DNA of 33,704 nucleotides from Oscillospiraceae bacterium. Lineage in GTDB: Bacteria; Bacillota; Clostridia; Oscillospirales; Acutalibacteraceae. A program made the translations under genes and the position numbers. The DNA is taken from the NCBI GenBank assembly GCA_902772935.1, contig CACYCR010000125.1, positions 1 through 33,704 of the forward strand. Reading direction: 5' to 3'. The notes below the pieces were generated by a model. That model did no database searches, was not told where the DNA came from, and saw only the letters and a program-made list of their open reading frames with translations. Positions 1-8,207 of this stretch are shown here, piece after piece. Position 1 is the stretch's first letter; every line of letters begins with the position of its first letter.

Positions 1-1
1 C

Positions 2-193
2 GTCTGCAAAGACCTGCTGCAATACAAGATCATCGCCGACAAGTGCAAGGGCTGCACCGCCTGCGCAAGAAAGTGCCCGGTGGGCGCAATCAGCGGCACT
101 GTCAAGAACCCGCATACGATTGACACGAGCAAGTGCATCAAGTGCGGCGCCTGCATGGACACCTGCAAGTTCGGCGCGATCATCAAAGAATAA
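2..193 (+). CDS. NuoF/HydB-type hydrogenase or NADH dehydrogenase subunit, C-terminal end (partial)
   Basis: Only the last 63 residues are in the window; the gene starts upstream. They form a bacterial 2x[4Fe-4S] ferredoxin domain with two cluster motifs, CKGCTACARKCPVGAI and CIKCGACMDTCKFGAI. This tail is typical of NuoF-like/HydB flavoprotein subunits of NADH-linked [FeFe] hydrogenases. The stop codon lies 14 nt before the hydrogenase start, with the hydrogenase ribosome binding site in the gap, so the two genes are almost certainly one operon. By family knowledge, this subunit would carry FMN and pass electrons between NAD(H) and the catalytic subunit. The flavin and NADH sites are outside the window, so another ferredoxin-tailed protein cannot be excluded. 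Confidence 0.75.
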   Translation, partial: VCKDLLQYKIIADKCKGCTACARKCPVGAISGTVKNPHTIDTSKCIKCGACMDTCKFGAIIKE

Positions 194-207
194 GGAGGGT
201 ACCGCTC

Positions 208-1959
208 ATGGAAAAAATGCTGAACATCAAAATCAACAATATCCCGTGTACCGTTCCTTACGGCACGACGATTCTCGAAGCGGCGCGCATGGTCGGCATC
301 GAGATCCCGACCCTTTGCTACCTCAAGGAAATGAACGAGATCGGCGCCTGCCGGTTCTGCGTTGTTGAGGTCAAGGGCGCAAGAAGCCTTGTCGCTGCCT
401 GCGTATATCCGATTGAACGCGACGGCACGGAAATTTTCACGAACACCCAGAAGGTGCGTGATTCCCGCAAAAAGACGCTGGAGCTGATTCTTTCGACGCA
501 CGAGCGCAAGTGCCTGTCCTGCATCCGCAGCGGCTCCTGCGAACTGCAGAAGCTCTGCCATGAATACGGCATTGAGGACGAGGGCGTTTATGACGGCTTC
601 AAGCCGGTCTATGACCTTGACACCTCCGCGGCGCACATGGTCCGCGACAACAACAAGTGCATCCTTTGCCGCCGCTGTGTGGCTGCCTGCCAGAATCAGG
701 GCATCAACGTCATCGGCGCGAACGCCCGCGGCATTGACACGCACATCGGTTCGGCGTACGAGCTGCCGCTCGGCGCGACGTCCTGCGTTTCCTGCGGTCA
801 GTGCATCGTTGCCTGCCCGACAGGCGCACTGTATGAAAAAGACTGCACCAAAGAGGTGTTCGCTGCGATCGCAGACCCGACGAAATACGTTGTGGTACAG
901 GCTGCGCCGTCCATCCGCGCAACGCTTGGCGAATGCTTTGACATGCCGGTGGGTACCGACGTGACCGGCAAGCTGTTTGCGGCGCTGCGCCGTCTCGGCT
1001 TTGACAAGGTGTTTGACACGGACTTCGGCGCCGACCTGACGATCATGGAAGAGGCGAACGAACTGATTGACCGCGTGAAGAACGGCGGTGTGCTGCCGAT
1101 GATCACGTCCTGTTCCCCGGGCTGGATCAAGTATTGCGAGCATTACTATCCCGATCAGCTGGCGCATCTGTCCTCCTGCAAATCTCCGCAGCAGATGCAA
1201 GGCGCGATCATTAAGACGTATTTTGCCGAAAAGAACGGCATTGACCCGAAGGATATTGTTTCCGTTTCGGTGATGCCCTGCACCGCGAAGAAGTTTGAGA
1301 TCGGCCGTGACGATCAGAACGCGAGCGGCTACGCGGACGTGGACTATGTGCTCACGACGCGCGAGCTTGGCCGGATGATCAAGACGGCGGGCATCAACTT
1401 CACGGCGCTGCCGGACGAGAATCCGGACGCCCCGCTCGGCCAGGGTACCGGCGCGGCGGTCATCTTCGGCGCAACGGGCGGCGTTATGGAAGCGGCGCTG
1501 CGCACGGCGGCGGAAGTGATCACCGGCAAAGCGCTGGACAATGTTGAGTTCACGGATGTCCGCGGCATGGCGGGCGTGAAGGAAGCAAGCTACGACCTTG
1601 CCGGTCTGACGGTGAAGGTTGCGGTTGCAAGCGGCACGAAGAACGCGAAGATCCTGATGGACAAGGTACGTGCCGGCACAGCGGACTACACGTTCATTGA
1701 GATCATGTGCTGCCCGGGCGGCTGCATCAACGGCGGCGGTCAGCCGACACAGCCGGCAGTTGTCCGCAACTTCACGGATCTGAAGGCGCTGCGTGCGAAG
1801 GCACTGTATGAGAATGACAGAACGCGTCCGCACCGCAAGAGCCATGAAAGCGAAGACATCAAGCAGGTTTACGCGGAGTATCTCGGCGCGCCGAACAGTC
1901 ACAAGGCGCACGAGCTGCTGCACACGACGTATGTTGCGCGCGAGATGTTCAACAAATAA
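208..1959 (+). CDS. hydA: [FeFe] hydrogenase catalytic subunit, NADH-dependent group A type
   Basis: This cytoplasmic enzyme of 583 residues reduces protons to H2 or oxidises H2. Start ATG 208 follows GGAGGG at 194-199; a longer reading from 133 would overlap the previous gene and lacks such a site. Domain order is: an N-terminal [2Fe-2S] ferredoxin fold (about 1-80); a His/Cys region (HERKCLSCIRSGSC); two [4Fe-4S] motifs (NKCILCRRCVAAC and CVSCGQCIVACPTGA); the H-cluster domain (about 225-520); and a C-terminal small-subunit-like region. The three H-cluster signatures are intact: TSCSPGW (Cys302), MPCTAKKFE (Cys358) and CCPGGCINGGGQP (Cys502, Cys506). Length and layout fit the multimeric HydABC/NADH-linked class. 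The maturases HydE, HydF and HydG are not in this window. A hairpin terminator follows. Confidence 0.95.
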   Translation: MEKMLNIKINNIPCTVPYGTTILEAARMVGIEIPTLCYLKEMNEIGACRFCVVEVKGARSLVAACVYPIERDGTEIFTNTQKVRDSRKKTLELILSTHERKCLSCIRSGSCELQKLCHEYGIEDEGVYDGFKPVYDLDTSAAHMVRDNNKCILCRRCVAACQNQGINVIGANARGIDTHIGSAYELPLGATSCVSCGQCIVACPTGALYEKDCTKEVFAAIADPTKYVVVQAAPSIRATLGECFDMPVGTDVTGKLFAALRRLGFDKVFDTDFGADLTIMEEANELIDRVKNGGVLPMITSCSPGWIKYCEHYYPDQLAHLSSCKSPQQMQGAIIKTYFAEKNGIDPKDIVSVSVMPCTAKKFEIGRDDQNASGYADVDYVLTTRELGRMIKTAGINFTALPDENPDAPLGQGTGAAVIFGATGGVMEAALRTAAEVITGKALDNVEFTDVRGMAGVKEASYDLAGLTVKVAVASGTKNAKILMDKVRAGTADYTFIEIMCCPGGCINGGGQPTQPAVVRNFTDLKALRAKALYENDRTRPHRKSHESEDIKQVYAEYLGAPNSHKAHELLHTTYVAREMFNK

Positions 1960-1972
1960 GCACAAAGAAAAA

Positions 1973-2008
1973 AGCGGTACCGTTCCGAAAGGAGCGGTAC
2001 TGCTTTTA
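1973..2008 (+). terminator. Rho-independent terminator after hydA
   Basis: The stem AGCGGTACCGTTCC pairs imperfectly with GGAGCGGTACTGCT around a GAAA tetraloop and is followed by TTTTAT. It lies 13 nt after the hydA stop codon. Confidence 0.8.
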
Positions 2009-2012
2009 TATA

Positions 2013-2101
2013 CACAATTTCTTTTTGGTACGTTTTCTTTGAAAAGAAAAAGGTTCGCCGCGCAGGCTTTTCTTTTCTAAAAGGGAAGAAAGTAAAAGAA
2101 A
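2013..2101 (-). repeat. Composite dispersed repeat, short copy 1
   Basis: Read on the minus strand, this begins GTTTTCTTTTACTTTC, passes an AT-rich palindrome (TTTTCTTTTCTAAAAG on plus) and the GC core GCCTGCGCGGCGAA (plus 2055-2067). It ends in a second palindrome (TTTTCTTTGAAAAGAAAA on plus) next to TTCTTTTTGGTAC. The same modules recur at 3555, 4511, 4744, 6264, 14201 and 18066. It lies between converging hydA and the PPC gene and may also act as a terminator for the minus-strand genes. Confidence 0.75.
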
Positions 2102-2105
2102 ACGG

Positions 2106-2528
2106 TCACCGGAAGGAGAACAGGTTTAAGCCGGTTGCATCGTCGTGTACGCGGGAGATCTTGCCGTCCAGCACCGTGATGAAAATCTCCGCTGTCGCAC
2201 CGATCACCGCCGACTTGAGATGGCCGCCGAATGCCGCACCTGCTTCGTTCGCCAACGTGATGTGCAAATGCAGATAACACGCATCATCCATCACGCTCAC
2301 ATTGCCCGTCAGATTCGTGATCTCCAAAAAGTCATTCAGCACCGTCTCGCTGTATGCCTTCGTCGCCGCGTCAAACAGGCCGATCGTCACGCCCTTTGCC
2401 GCACCGAGGCCCTGAATCATTCCGGCACGAACGCCGTATTCCCGGCAAACCGCCAGCAGAGACGCGCAGATCTCTTCGCCGCGTTCCAGCCGGACTGCGA
2501 TCGTATTTCCAAATCGTTTTGTTTCCAT
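2106..2528 (-). CDS. PPC-domain (DUF296) protein
   Basis: The product is 140 residues, the usual size of a stand-alone PPC/DUF296 domain. This fold occurs in plant AT-hook proteins and in many bacterial single-domain proteins of unsettled function. The signature is visible as HLHITLANEAGAAFGGHL, with clustered histidines and the glycine-rich GGHL turn, preceded by GLGAAKGVTIGLFD. It is cytoplasmic, with no signal peptide or membrane segment. AGGAGGG precedes the ATG. The gene begins 21 nt after the murI stop on the same strand, so the two are probably cotranscribed. I see no sequence basis for a specific role; DNA binding is annotated for some relatives but is not demonstrated by anything here. 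Confidence 0.85.
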   Translation of the reverse strand: METKRFGNTIAVRLERGEEICASLLAVCREYGVRAGMIQGLGAAKGVTIGLFDAATKAYSETVLNDFLEITNLTGNVSVMDDACYLHLHITLANEAGAAFGGHLKSAVIGATAEIFITVLDGKISRVHDDATGLNLFSFR

Positions 2529-2549
2529 AAAAAGTCCCTCCTGTATGGT

Positions 2550-3326
2550 TTAAATTTCAAAATCCATCAGCCGCTCCATCAGCGGCAGTTTTTCCGGATC
2601 ACTGTTTTCAAAGCGGATCACGCCCGGCGTCGTCTGCGGGTTCAAAAGTCCGCCGCGCTCCAGCAGCGTCCGCGTCTGCCGTGCCGCACCCTGCGCGCCG
2701 TCGTAAAACCGAACCTTGTCACCGAGCACTGCGCGCAGATCCCGCTGCAAAAACGGAAAATGCGTACAGCCCAGCACCACACAGTCGATTTCTTCTTTTT
2801 CATACGGGGCAAACAGTGCTGCCAGAACATCGCGCGCCTCCTGCGTCCCCATTTTGCCCTGCTCCACAAGCGGCACAAGCGCCGGAGCAGGCAGGGTAAT
2901 GATCCGGCAGGTGTCCGCAAAACGGCGGGTCAGCAGGGTGAATTTTTCTTCCTTGAGTGTCAGCGGCGTCGCCATCACCACCACGGTCGGGTACGTCGCA
3001 GACAGCGCGGCCGGTTTCAGCGCCGGCTCCAGTCCGACGATCGGCACATCCGGGTACCGTTCCCGCAGAGACGCGGCGGCGGCACTTGTCGCCGTGTTGC
3101 AGGCAAGGACGATCGCCTTTGCGCCCTGTGACAGCAGGCGCTCTGTTGCCGCCGTTGTCAGTGCGCGGATCTCTTCGGTCGGACGGACGCCGTAAGGCGC
3201 ATGGATCCCGTCGCCGAAATACAAAAAATCTTCGTGCGGCAGCTGGATGCGCAGCTGCTTGAGCACGCTGATGCCGCCCATGCCGGAATCGAAAACGCCG
3301 ACGGGCGAACAGGGATTGGTCTGCAT
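2550..3326 (-). CDS. murI: Glutamate racemase
   Basis: The enzyme converts L-glutamate to D-glutamate for peptidoglycan synthesis in the cytoplasm. I chose ATG 3326 because GGGAGG sits 8 nt upstream and the protein then opens directly into the family N-terminus (GVFDSGMGGISVL); an ATG 30 nt earlier lacks a site. The product is 258 residues, normal for MurI. The two catalytic cysteines are present in CNTATS (Cys76) and GCTHFP (Cys187), with Asp13 in VFDSG. One detail differs from most relatives: the loop usually read as YFGD[TS]xxxPYG is YFGDGIHAPYG here. The PPC gene follows closely. No clean sigma-A promoter was found upstream, but three TGACGCA repeats lie 74-126 nt before the start codon. 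Confidence 0.93.
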   Translation of the reverse strand: MQTNPCSPVGVFDSGMGGISVLKQLRIQLPHEDFLYFGDGIHAPYGVRPTEEIRALTTAATERLLSQGAKAIVLACNTATSAAAASLRERYPDVPIVGLEPALKPAALSATYPTVVVMATPLTLKEEKFTLLTRRFADTCRIITLPAPALVPLVEQGKMGTQEARDVLAALFAPYEKEEIDCVVLGCTHFPFLQRDLRAVLGDKVRFYDGAQGAARQTRTLLERGGLLNPQTTPGVIRFENSDPEKLPLMERLMDFEI

Positions 3327-3399
3327 AGAAAACACCTCCCGGTGCAGGGTAATCAAAATAAGTAAATCCGTTTACATCCGACCGGCATCCGGCACAGTC

Positions 3400-3471
3400 G
3401 TGACGCACACTTGACACAGTCCTGACGCAGTTATAACGGCGGTTGTGACGCACACCTGACTGCGACTTGAC
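3400..3471. promoter_or_regulatory. Direct-repeat array (TGACGCA), possible operator or iterons
   Basis: TGACGCA occurs at 3401, 3423 and 3446, spaced 22 and 23 nt, about two helical turns each. Two copies extend to GTGACGCACAC[CT]TGAC (3400-3415 and 3445-3460). The phasing suggests protein binding to one DNA face. It lies upstream of murI on one strand and of the winged-helix gene at 3988 on the other. Function is inference; no known regulator motif was recognised. The stretch 3472-3554 holds nothing recognisable. Confidence 0.35.
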
Positions 3472-3554
3472 GACACTATAAGAAAGAGAGAAAGAAATAC
3501 GAGATACGAGACACCTTTACGCGCGCGCGAAGCAAAAGCTAAAATCCCCGAAAA

Positions 3555-3833
3555 AACAGCAGCCGTTTCTTTTTGGGAGCGTTTTCTTTTCGGAAAAAGA
3601 AAAGTATTACCGTTTTGGTGACGTACAACGCACCCCGACACAAGTTCTTTTTGGTTCCTTTTCTTGTCAAGAAAAAGGAACGCCATACTTTTCTTTTCGG
3701 AAAAAGAAAAGTAAGCAAAAGAAAACTCGTGTATCGTTTCAAGGACGTACAACGCACCCCGACACAAGTTCTTTTTGGTTCCATTTCTTGCCAAGAAAAA
3801 GGAACGTATGCAAAAGAAAACTTGTGTCGCTGA
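3555..3833 (+). repeat. Tandem array of AT-rich palindromes (composite repeat array)
   Basis: Four palindromic cores follow one another: TTTTCTTTTCGGAAAAAGAAAA at 3582-3603, TTTTCTTGTCAAGAAAA at about 3659, a second TTTTCTTTTCGGAAAAAGAAAA (around 3690-3711), and TTTCTTGCCAAGAAA (around 3784). A unit of 124 bp is duplicated: 3621-3658 is identical to 3745-3782, covering ACGTACAACGCACCCCGACA and the following CAAGTTCTTTTTGGTTCC. Open frames read through it contain low-complexity Lys/Phe/Gln runs and are repeat artefacts. From 3834 to 3971 I see no gene or clear promoter. Confidence 0.8.
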
Positions 3834-3987
3834 CCGCTGCAAACAAAAAAGTTGCTGCCGTTTTCGTCGGCATTTGTCGCCGAGAAAAATATTTTCGTGA
3901 AATTTTGCAAAAAGTCGCGGAAATCCTGCAACAAATCGCCGTTTCCGCCCTTTTTATGGGGGGATCTTTTTTGGAGGTGCAAACAGC

Positions 3988-4482
3988 ATGAACCTGACAG
4001 AACCAAACGGTTGGATCAAACTGCCGCGCAATTTCCTTGACGACGGTGTCACCTGCGCAGATGCAGCGCATTTTCTGGTCTGGTGCGTTCTTCGCGCCAA
4101 AGCCGCATTTGCGGCACGGCAAGCCATGTGCTCCGGGCAGCTCGTTGACCTGCTGCCGGGCCAGCTCATCACAAGTTCACGTTCCATTGCATCGCTGACA
4201 CGGCTCAGTGAGTCCACCGTGCAGCGGATCCTGCGGGACTTTGTACAGGCGAAGCGCATCCGCCGCAAATGTTATGCGCACTGCAGCCTGATCACTGTCC
4301 TGTCGGAGGAAGCGCCCCGGCAGGCTGCACAGCAGACGCCGCCGGACAACCGAGCTGCGGCGCAGTACAGCACGGACAAAATCCGTACCAACCGGTACGC
4401 GCCGAAAGACAGCACATTCAGTGCCGACGCATCCTATGACCTTGAGGCGTACCGGCGCACAGCCATCGGGCTTTACGACTGA
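3988..4482 (+). CDS. Winged-helix protein resembling replication-initiator/DnaD-like N-terminal domains
   Basis: The product has 164 residues, with GGAGG 11 nt before the ATG. Residues 1-100 look like the winged-helix region of phage and plasmid replisome-organiser or DnaD-like proteins: an opening GWIKLPRNFLDD, an aromatic/alanine-rich helix (HFLVWCVLRAKAAF), then LLPGQLITSSRSIASLTRLS and STVQRILRDFVQAKRIRR, which reads as a helix-turn-helix plus recognition helix. The middle is polar and probably disordered. The C-terminus carries ASYDLEAYRR, a short motif I associate with similar small DNA-binding proteins on Clostridia mobile elements (recollection, not checked). It stands alone between repeat arrays. 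It could be a transcription regulator instead; no replication partner is adjacent. Confidence 0.6.
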   Translation: MNLTEPNGWIKLPRNFLDDGVTCADAAHFLVWCVLRAKAAFAARQAMCSGQLVDLLPGQLITSSRSIASLTRLSESTVQRILRDFVQAKRIRRKCYAHCSLITVLSEEAPRQAAQQTPPDNRAAAQYSTDKIRTNRYAPKDSTFSADASYDLEAYRRTAIGLYD

Positions 4483-4510
4483 CGCGAAAAGCTGACAGCA
4501 AAGGCGCATC

Positions 4511-4702
4511 AGGTTTTCTTTTGCTTCCTTTTCTTTTTCCGAAAAGAAAAGGAAGGCCTGCGCGGCGAGCGCAATATAATTCGGAATTCGGAATTCGGAA
4601 TTATGGTTGCGCTGTCAGTCGTAGCTGCTTGTATGTTTTCGCCGCGGAGAAAAGCGGGCGTTTGCGGTGAACGTGCAAATCGTATGCGCGTTGCGCCGCG
4701 TG
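4511..4702 (+). repeat. Composite dispersed repeat, long copy
   Basis: Modules in order: GTTTTCTTTTGCTTCC; the palindrome CCTTTTCTTTTTCCGAAAAG with its matching arm; the core GCCTGCGCGGCGAGCGCAA (4556-4574); three CGGAATT iterations; then GTTTTCGCCGCGGAG (4635-4649) and CAAATCGTATGCGCGTTGCG (4676-4695). The same order recurs at 6264 and 14201. Apart from this and the copy at 4744, the interval 4483-4799 holds no gene. Confidence 0.8.
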
Positions 4703-4743
4703 TTCTCGAAAACGTTATACAGCTATTCTTGCTTTATTTGTTA

Positions 4744-4797
4744 TGTTTCTGTACTTTTTCTTTTCAAAGAAAAAGTACCAAAAAGAAACTGTGCCGG
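4744..4797 (-). repeat. Composite dispersed repeat, palindrome-only copy after cysS
   Basis: The palindrome GTACTTTTTCTTT-TC-AAAGAAAAAGTAC is flanked by CCAAAAAGAAAC. It matches the palindrome and GTTTCTTTTTGG module of the other copies, read on minus. It lies directly after the cysS stop codon and could fold as a terminator of that gene. Confidence 0.7.
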
Positions 4798-4799
4798 GC

Positions 4800-6200
<1,401 letters not shown>

Positions 6201-6263
6201 GATATGGTGGCTCCTTTACAGAGTATTGTACAGATTGAGACGCAATAAGCGACAGAAAACAAT

Positions 6264-6497
6264 GTAACGTTTCAGGGACGCAAAACGCAGTCCGACACAA
6301 GTTCTTTTTGGTTCCTTTTTCTTGTCAAGAAAAAGGAACGCCTGCGCGGCGAGCGCAAGATAATAATTCGGAATTCGGAATGCGGAATGCGGAATTGCGG
6401 TCGCGGGGAACGTGATGGAATGGTTTATGTTTGCGCCGCAAAGGGAGGTGTGTGATGGCGGCATACGTGTAAATTGTATGCGCTGCGCGCCGCGGAG
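6264..6497 (+). repeat. Composite dispersed repeat, full-length copy
   Basis: This is the most complete copy. It contains ACGTTTCAGGGACGCAAAAC and CCGACACAAGTTCTTTTTGG, the palindrome TTCCTTTTTCTTGTCAAG with its matching arm, the core GCCTGCGCGGCGAGCGCAA (6340-6358), repeated CGGAATT/CGGAATG (6366-6396), TTTGCGCCGCAAAGGGAGG (6430-6448), and GTAAATTGTATGCGCTGCGC (6469-6488). It fills most of the gap between cysE and cysS. The remaining bases 6498-6588 show nothing recognisable. Confidence 0.85.
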
Positions 6498-6588
6498 GGA
6501 GGACTGTGCCGGTGGCGCCTTGCCGCCGGCAGTCACACGCATTGGTTTTTTTTGCAGAAAGGCGGCTGCGGAGGCCCGGTGGCCGCTG

Positions 6589-7290
6589 TCAGATGACCCA
6601 GAAGTTCTGCGTGTTCCACAGCTCTTTTTCTTCGTCGGATTTCCGCAGACGCGGGCAGGCGTTGGTGGCGTCCGCCAGCTCCTCTTCGAGCTGGTCCATC
6701 CGGCCGAGCAGCCCGGAGATGGCAAGCTCCACCGGGTCGGCAACGTGGATCTGGTCCAGGCGGTCGATGCGGATGCCGTCTTGCTTGACGATTTTTGCCG
6801 GGATGCCGACGGCGGTGCAGTTCGCCGGAATGTCCGAAAGGACGATCGAACCGGCGGCGACGTTGGAGTTATCCCCGATGATGAGCGGGCCGAGCACCTT
6901 GGCGCCCGCGCCGACGAGGACGTTGTTGCCGAGCGTCGGGTGGCGTTTGCCGGTGTCTTTGCCGGTACCGCCGAGCGTGACGCCCTGATACAGGATGCAG
7001 TCGTCGCCGATGACGGCGGTTTCGCCGATGACGACGCCGGTGCCGTGGTCGATGAAGAGCCGGCGGCCGATTTGTGCGCCGGGATGAATTTCAATGTTGG
7101 TTTTGTGTACGCAGCGCTGCGAGATCAGACGCGCAAAGAAAAACAAATGATGGACGAAGCACCAATGGGCGCGGCGGTACATCCGCACCGCACGGAAGCC
7201 CGGGTACAGAAGCAAAATTTCAAGCGTGCTGCGTGCCGCAGGATCGCGGTCCTTGATGCAGCGGATATCTTCTTTCAAACGGCTGAACAT
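6589..7290 (-). CDS. cysE: Serine O-acetyltransferase
   Basis: The enzyme makes O-acetyl-L-serine from serine and acetyl-CoA, the committed step of cysteine synthesis. ATG 7290 is chosen because AGGAGG lies 7 nt upstream and the protein begins in the family style (MFSRLKEDIRCIKDRDPAAR); an upstream reading would run through the T-box terminator. It has 233 residues. The C-terminal half is a left-handed beta-helix of hexapeptide repeats, with IDHGTGVVIGETAVIGDD, QGVTLGGTGK and the catalytic-type histidines of HPGAQIG and DHGTG. It resembles the short Gram-positive form lacking the long N-terminal helical domain of enteric CysE. The C-terminal tail (about 190-233) is acidic and helical. It is controlled by a cysteine-specific T-box. 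Confidence 0.95.
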   Translation of the reverse strand: MFSRLKEDIRCIKDRDPAARSTLEILLLYPGFRAVRMYRRAHWCFVHHLFFFARLISQRCVHKTNIEIHPGAQIGRRLFIDHGTGVVIGETAVIGDDCILYQGVTLGGTGKDTGKRHPTLGNNVLVGAGAKVLGPLIIGDNSNVAAGSIVLSDIPANCTAVGIPAKIVKQDGIRIDRLDQIHVADPVELAISGLLGRMDQLEEELADATNACPRLRKSDEEKELWNTQNFWVI

Positions 7291-7308
7291 GCAATCGCCT
7301 CCTATAAC

Positions 7309-7344
7309 AAAAAACGCCTCTGCAGCCAACGGGCAACAGAGGCG
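7309..7344 (-). terminator. T-box attenuator terminator of cysE
   Basis: On minus, CGCCTCTG (7337-7344) and CAGAGGCG (7315-7322) form an 8-bp stem followed by six T. It lies directly downstream of the T-box sequence and 18 nt before the cysE start, the expected position for the competing terminator. Confidence 0.9.
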
Positions 7345-7556
7345 TCGAAAACGCGGTTCCACTCTGATTTCTTACTTCGCGGCAAGGCCGCTTCTCCCTT
7401 AACGCGGGCTGTCGGCCGCAGATACTTTTGGTTCCCCGCGGCAGCTCGGGAGCGCACTTCGGTCTGCGTCCGGCAAGGTGCTTTCAGCACGCGGCACCTC
7501 TCTCTTGGCGTTCCGTCAGACGTACTCTTCTCCGTCAAAGCTTTTCAAATGTGTAC
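7309..7556 (-). promoter_or_regulatory. T-box riboswitch, cysteine specifier, controlling cysE
   Basis: The leader RNA starts near 7556 and ends at the attenuator before cysE. The antiterminator T-box sequence AGAGTGGAACCGCG is at 7352-7365 (minus). Stem I can be drawn: GGAG (7530-7533) pairs with CTCC (7449-7452) and GTCTG (7517-7521) pairs with CAGAC (7462-7466). They enclose a specifier loop with AGAGTAC on the 5' side and CGAAGTGCG on the 3' side. The codon there is TGC (7454-7456), cysteine. By family knowledge, uncharged tRNA-Cys pairs with this codon and with the T-box bulge, stabilises the antiterminator and allows cysE transcription when cysteine is scarce. Confidence 0.93.
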
Positions 7557-7562
7557 TGTTTC

Positions 7563-7591
7563 ATTATATCCGTTTTTGCGTCGGTTGTCAA
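7563..7591 (-). promoter_or_regulatory. Sigma-A promoter of the T-box/cysE transcript
   Basis: TTGACA (7586-7591) and TATAAT (7563-7568) are both perfect consensus boxes separated by 17 nt. The predicted start is about 7556. Confidence 0.92.
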
Positions 7592-7618
7592 CCGCTTTTG
7601 TATTTTTCCGAAAAGCGG

Positions 7619-7647
7619 TTGCAGTTGCAGCATAATGTTGGTATAAT
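7619..7647 (+). promoter_or_regulatory. Sigma-A promoter of the flavodoxin-hexosaminidase operon
   Basis: TTGCAG (7619-7624), a 17-nt spacer, then TATAAT (7642-7647), 32 nt before the gene start. It is divergent from the cysE promoter, with the two -35 boxes only 27 nt apart. Confidence 0.8.
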
Positions 7648-7679
7648 AAAGAAAAACCCGTTACGCAAAGGAGAAGACC

Positions 7680-8207
7680 ATGCGCATTATCCTGTATCAA
7701 AGCAGCACCGGCACCACCGAACGCTATGCGAAGCTGCTTGCCGAACGGACCGGCCTGCCGTGTCAGTCATTGGAAAAAACAACCGCGCCCACAGACGCCG
7801 AGGTGATTTTTCTCGGCTGGCTGATGGGCGACAGTCTGCAGGGACTGAAAAGCGTGAAGGCACGCTATGCAAATCTGATTGCCGTCGGCGCCGTGGGCCT
7901 GTTTTCCATGGAAAAGCCGCGCGCGGAGATGGAGGAGAAGATCGCCGCCGGCGCACCGCTGTTTCTGCTGCCGGGGAGCTTTGACCCGCACAGGATCAAG
8001 GGCATGACGCGCATACTGATCGGCATGACGCTCAAGGCGCTCAAAAGCAAGGTCGGCGACGGCGGCAATGAAAAGGAACGCGAAGCGCTGCGCTTTTTTG
8101 AGGAGGGCGTCGATGGATTTGACCCCGACGCGCTGCAGGAGCTGGAACGGTTTTTACGTGACGGTACGACGCAAGCGCAAACAAAGAAAGAGGAGGATCC
8201 GGTATGA
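7680..8207 (+). CDS. Flavodoxin-like FMN-binding protein
   Basis: The protein has 175 residues and opens with the flavodoxin phosphate-binding loop: a first beta strand (MRIILYQ), then SSTGTTERYAKLLAE, where the T/S-x-T-G-x-T pattern holds the FMN phosphate. The second strand region EVIFLGWLMGDSL and the third LIAVGAVGLFSM fit the alternating flavodoxin fold. Relatives include flavodoxins and the flavodoxin domain of protoporphyrinogen-oxidase-like proteins, but the partner cannot be told from sequence. AAAGGAG precedes the ATG. Its last codons overlap the next start by four bases (ATGA), so translation of the hexosaminidase is coupled. Why an electron carrier is paired with a glycosidase is unclear. 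Confidence 0.78.
   Translation: MRIILYQSSTGTTERYAKLLAERTGLPCQSLEKTTAPTDAEVIFLGWLMGDSLQGLKSVKARYANLIAVGAVGLFSMEKPRAEMEEKIAAGAPLFLLPGSFDPHRIKGMTRILIGMTLKALKSKVGDGGNEKEREALRFFEEGVDGFDPDALQELERFLRDGTTQAQTKKEEDPV

Noticed and set aside
3372-4006. Overlapping minus-strand frames encoding Lys/Phe/Gln-rich proteins (KKRNQKELVSGC type)
   Set aside because: They are translations of the palindrome array; the same peptide recurs wherever the repeat does.
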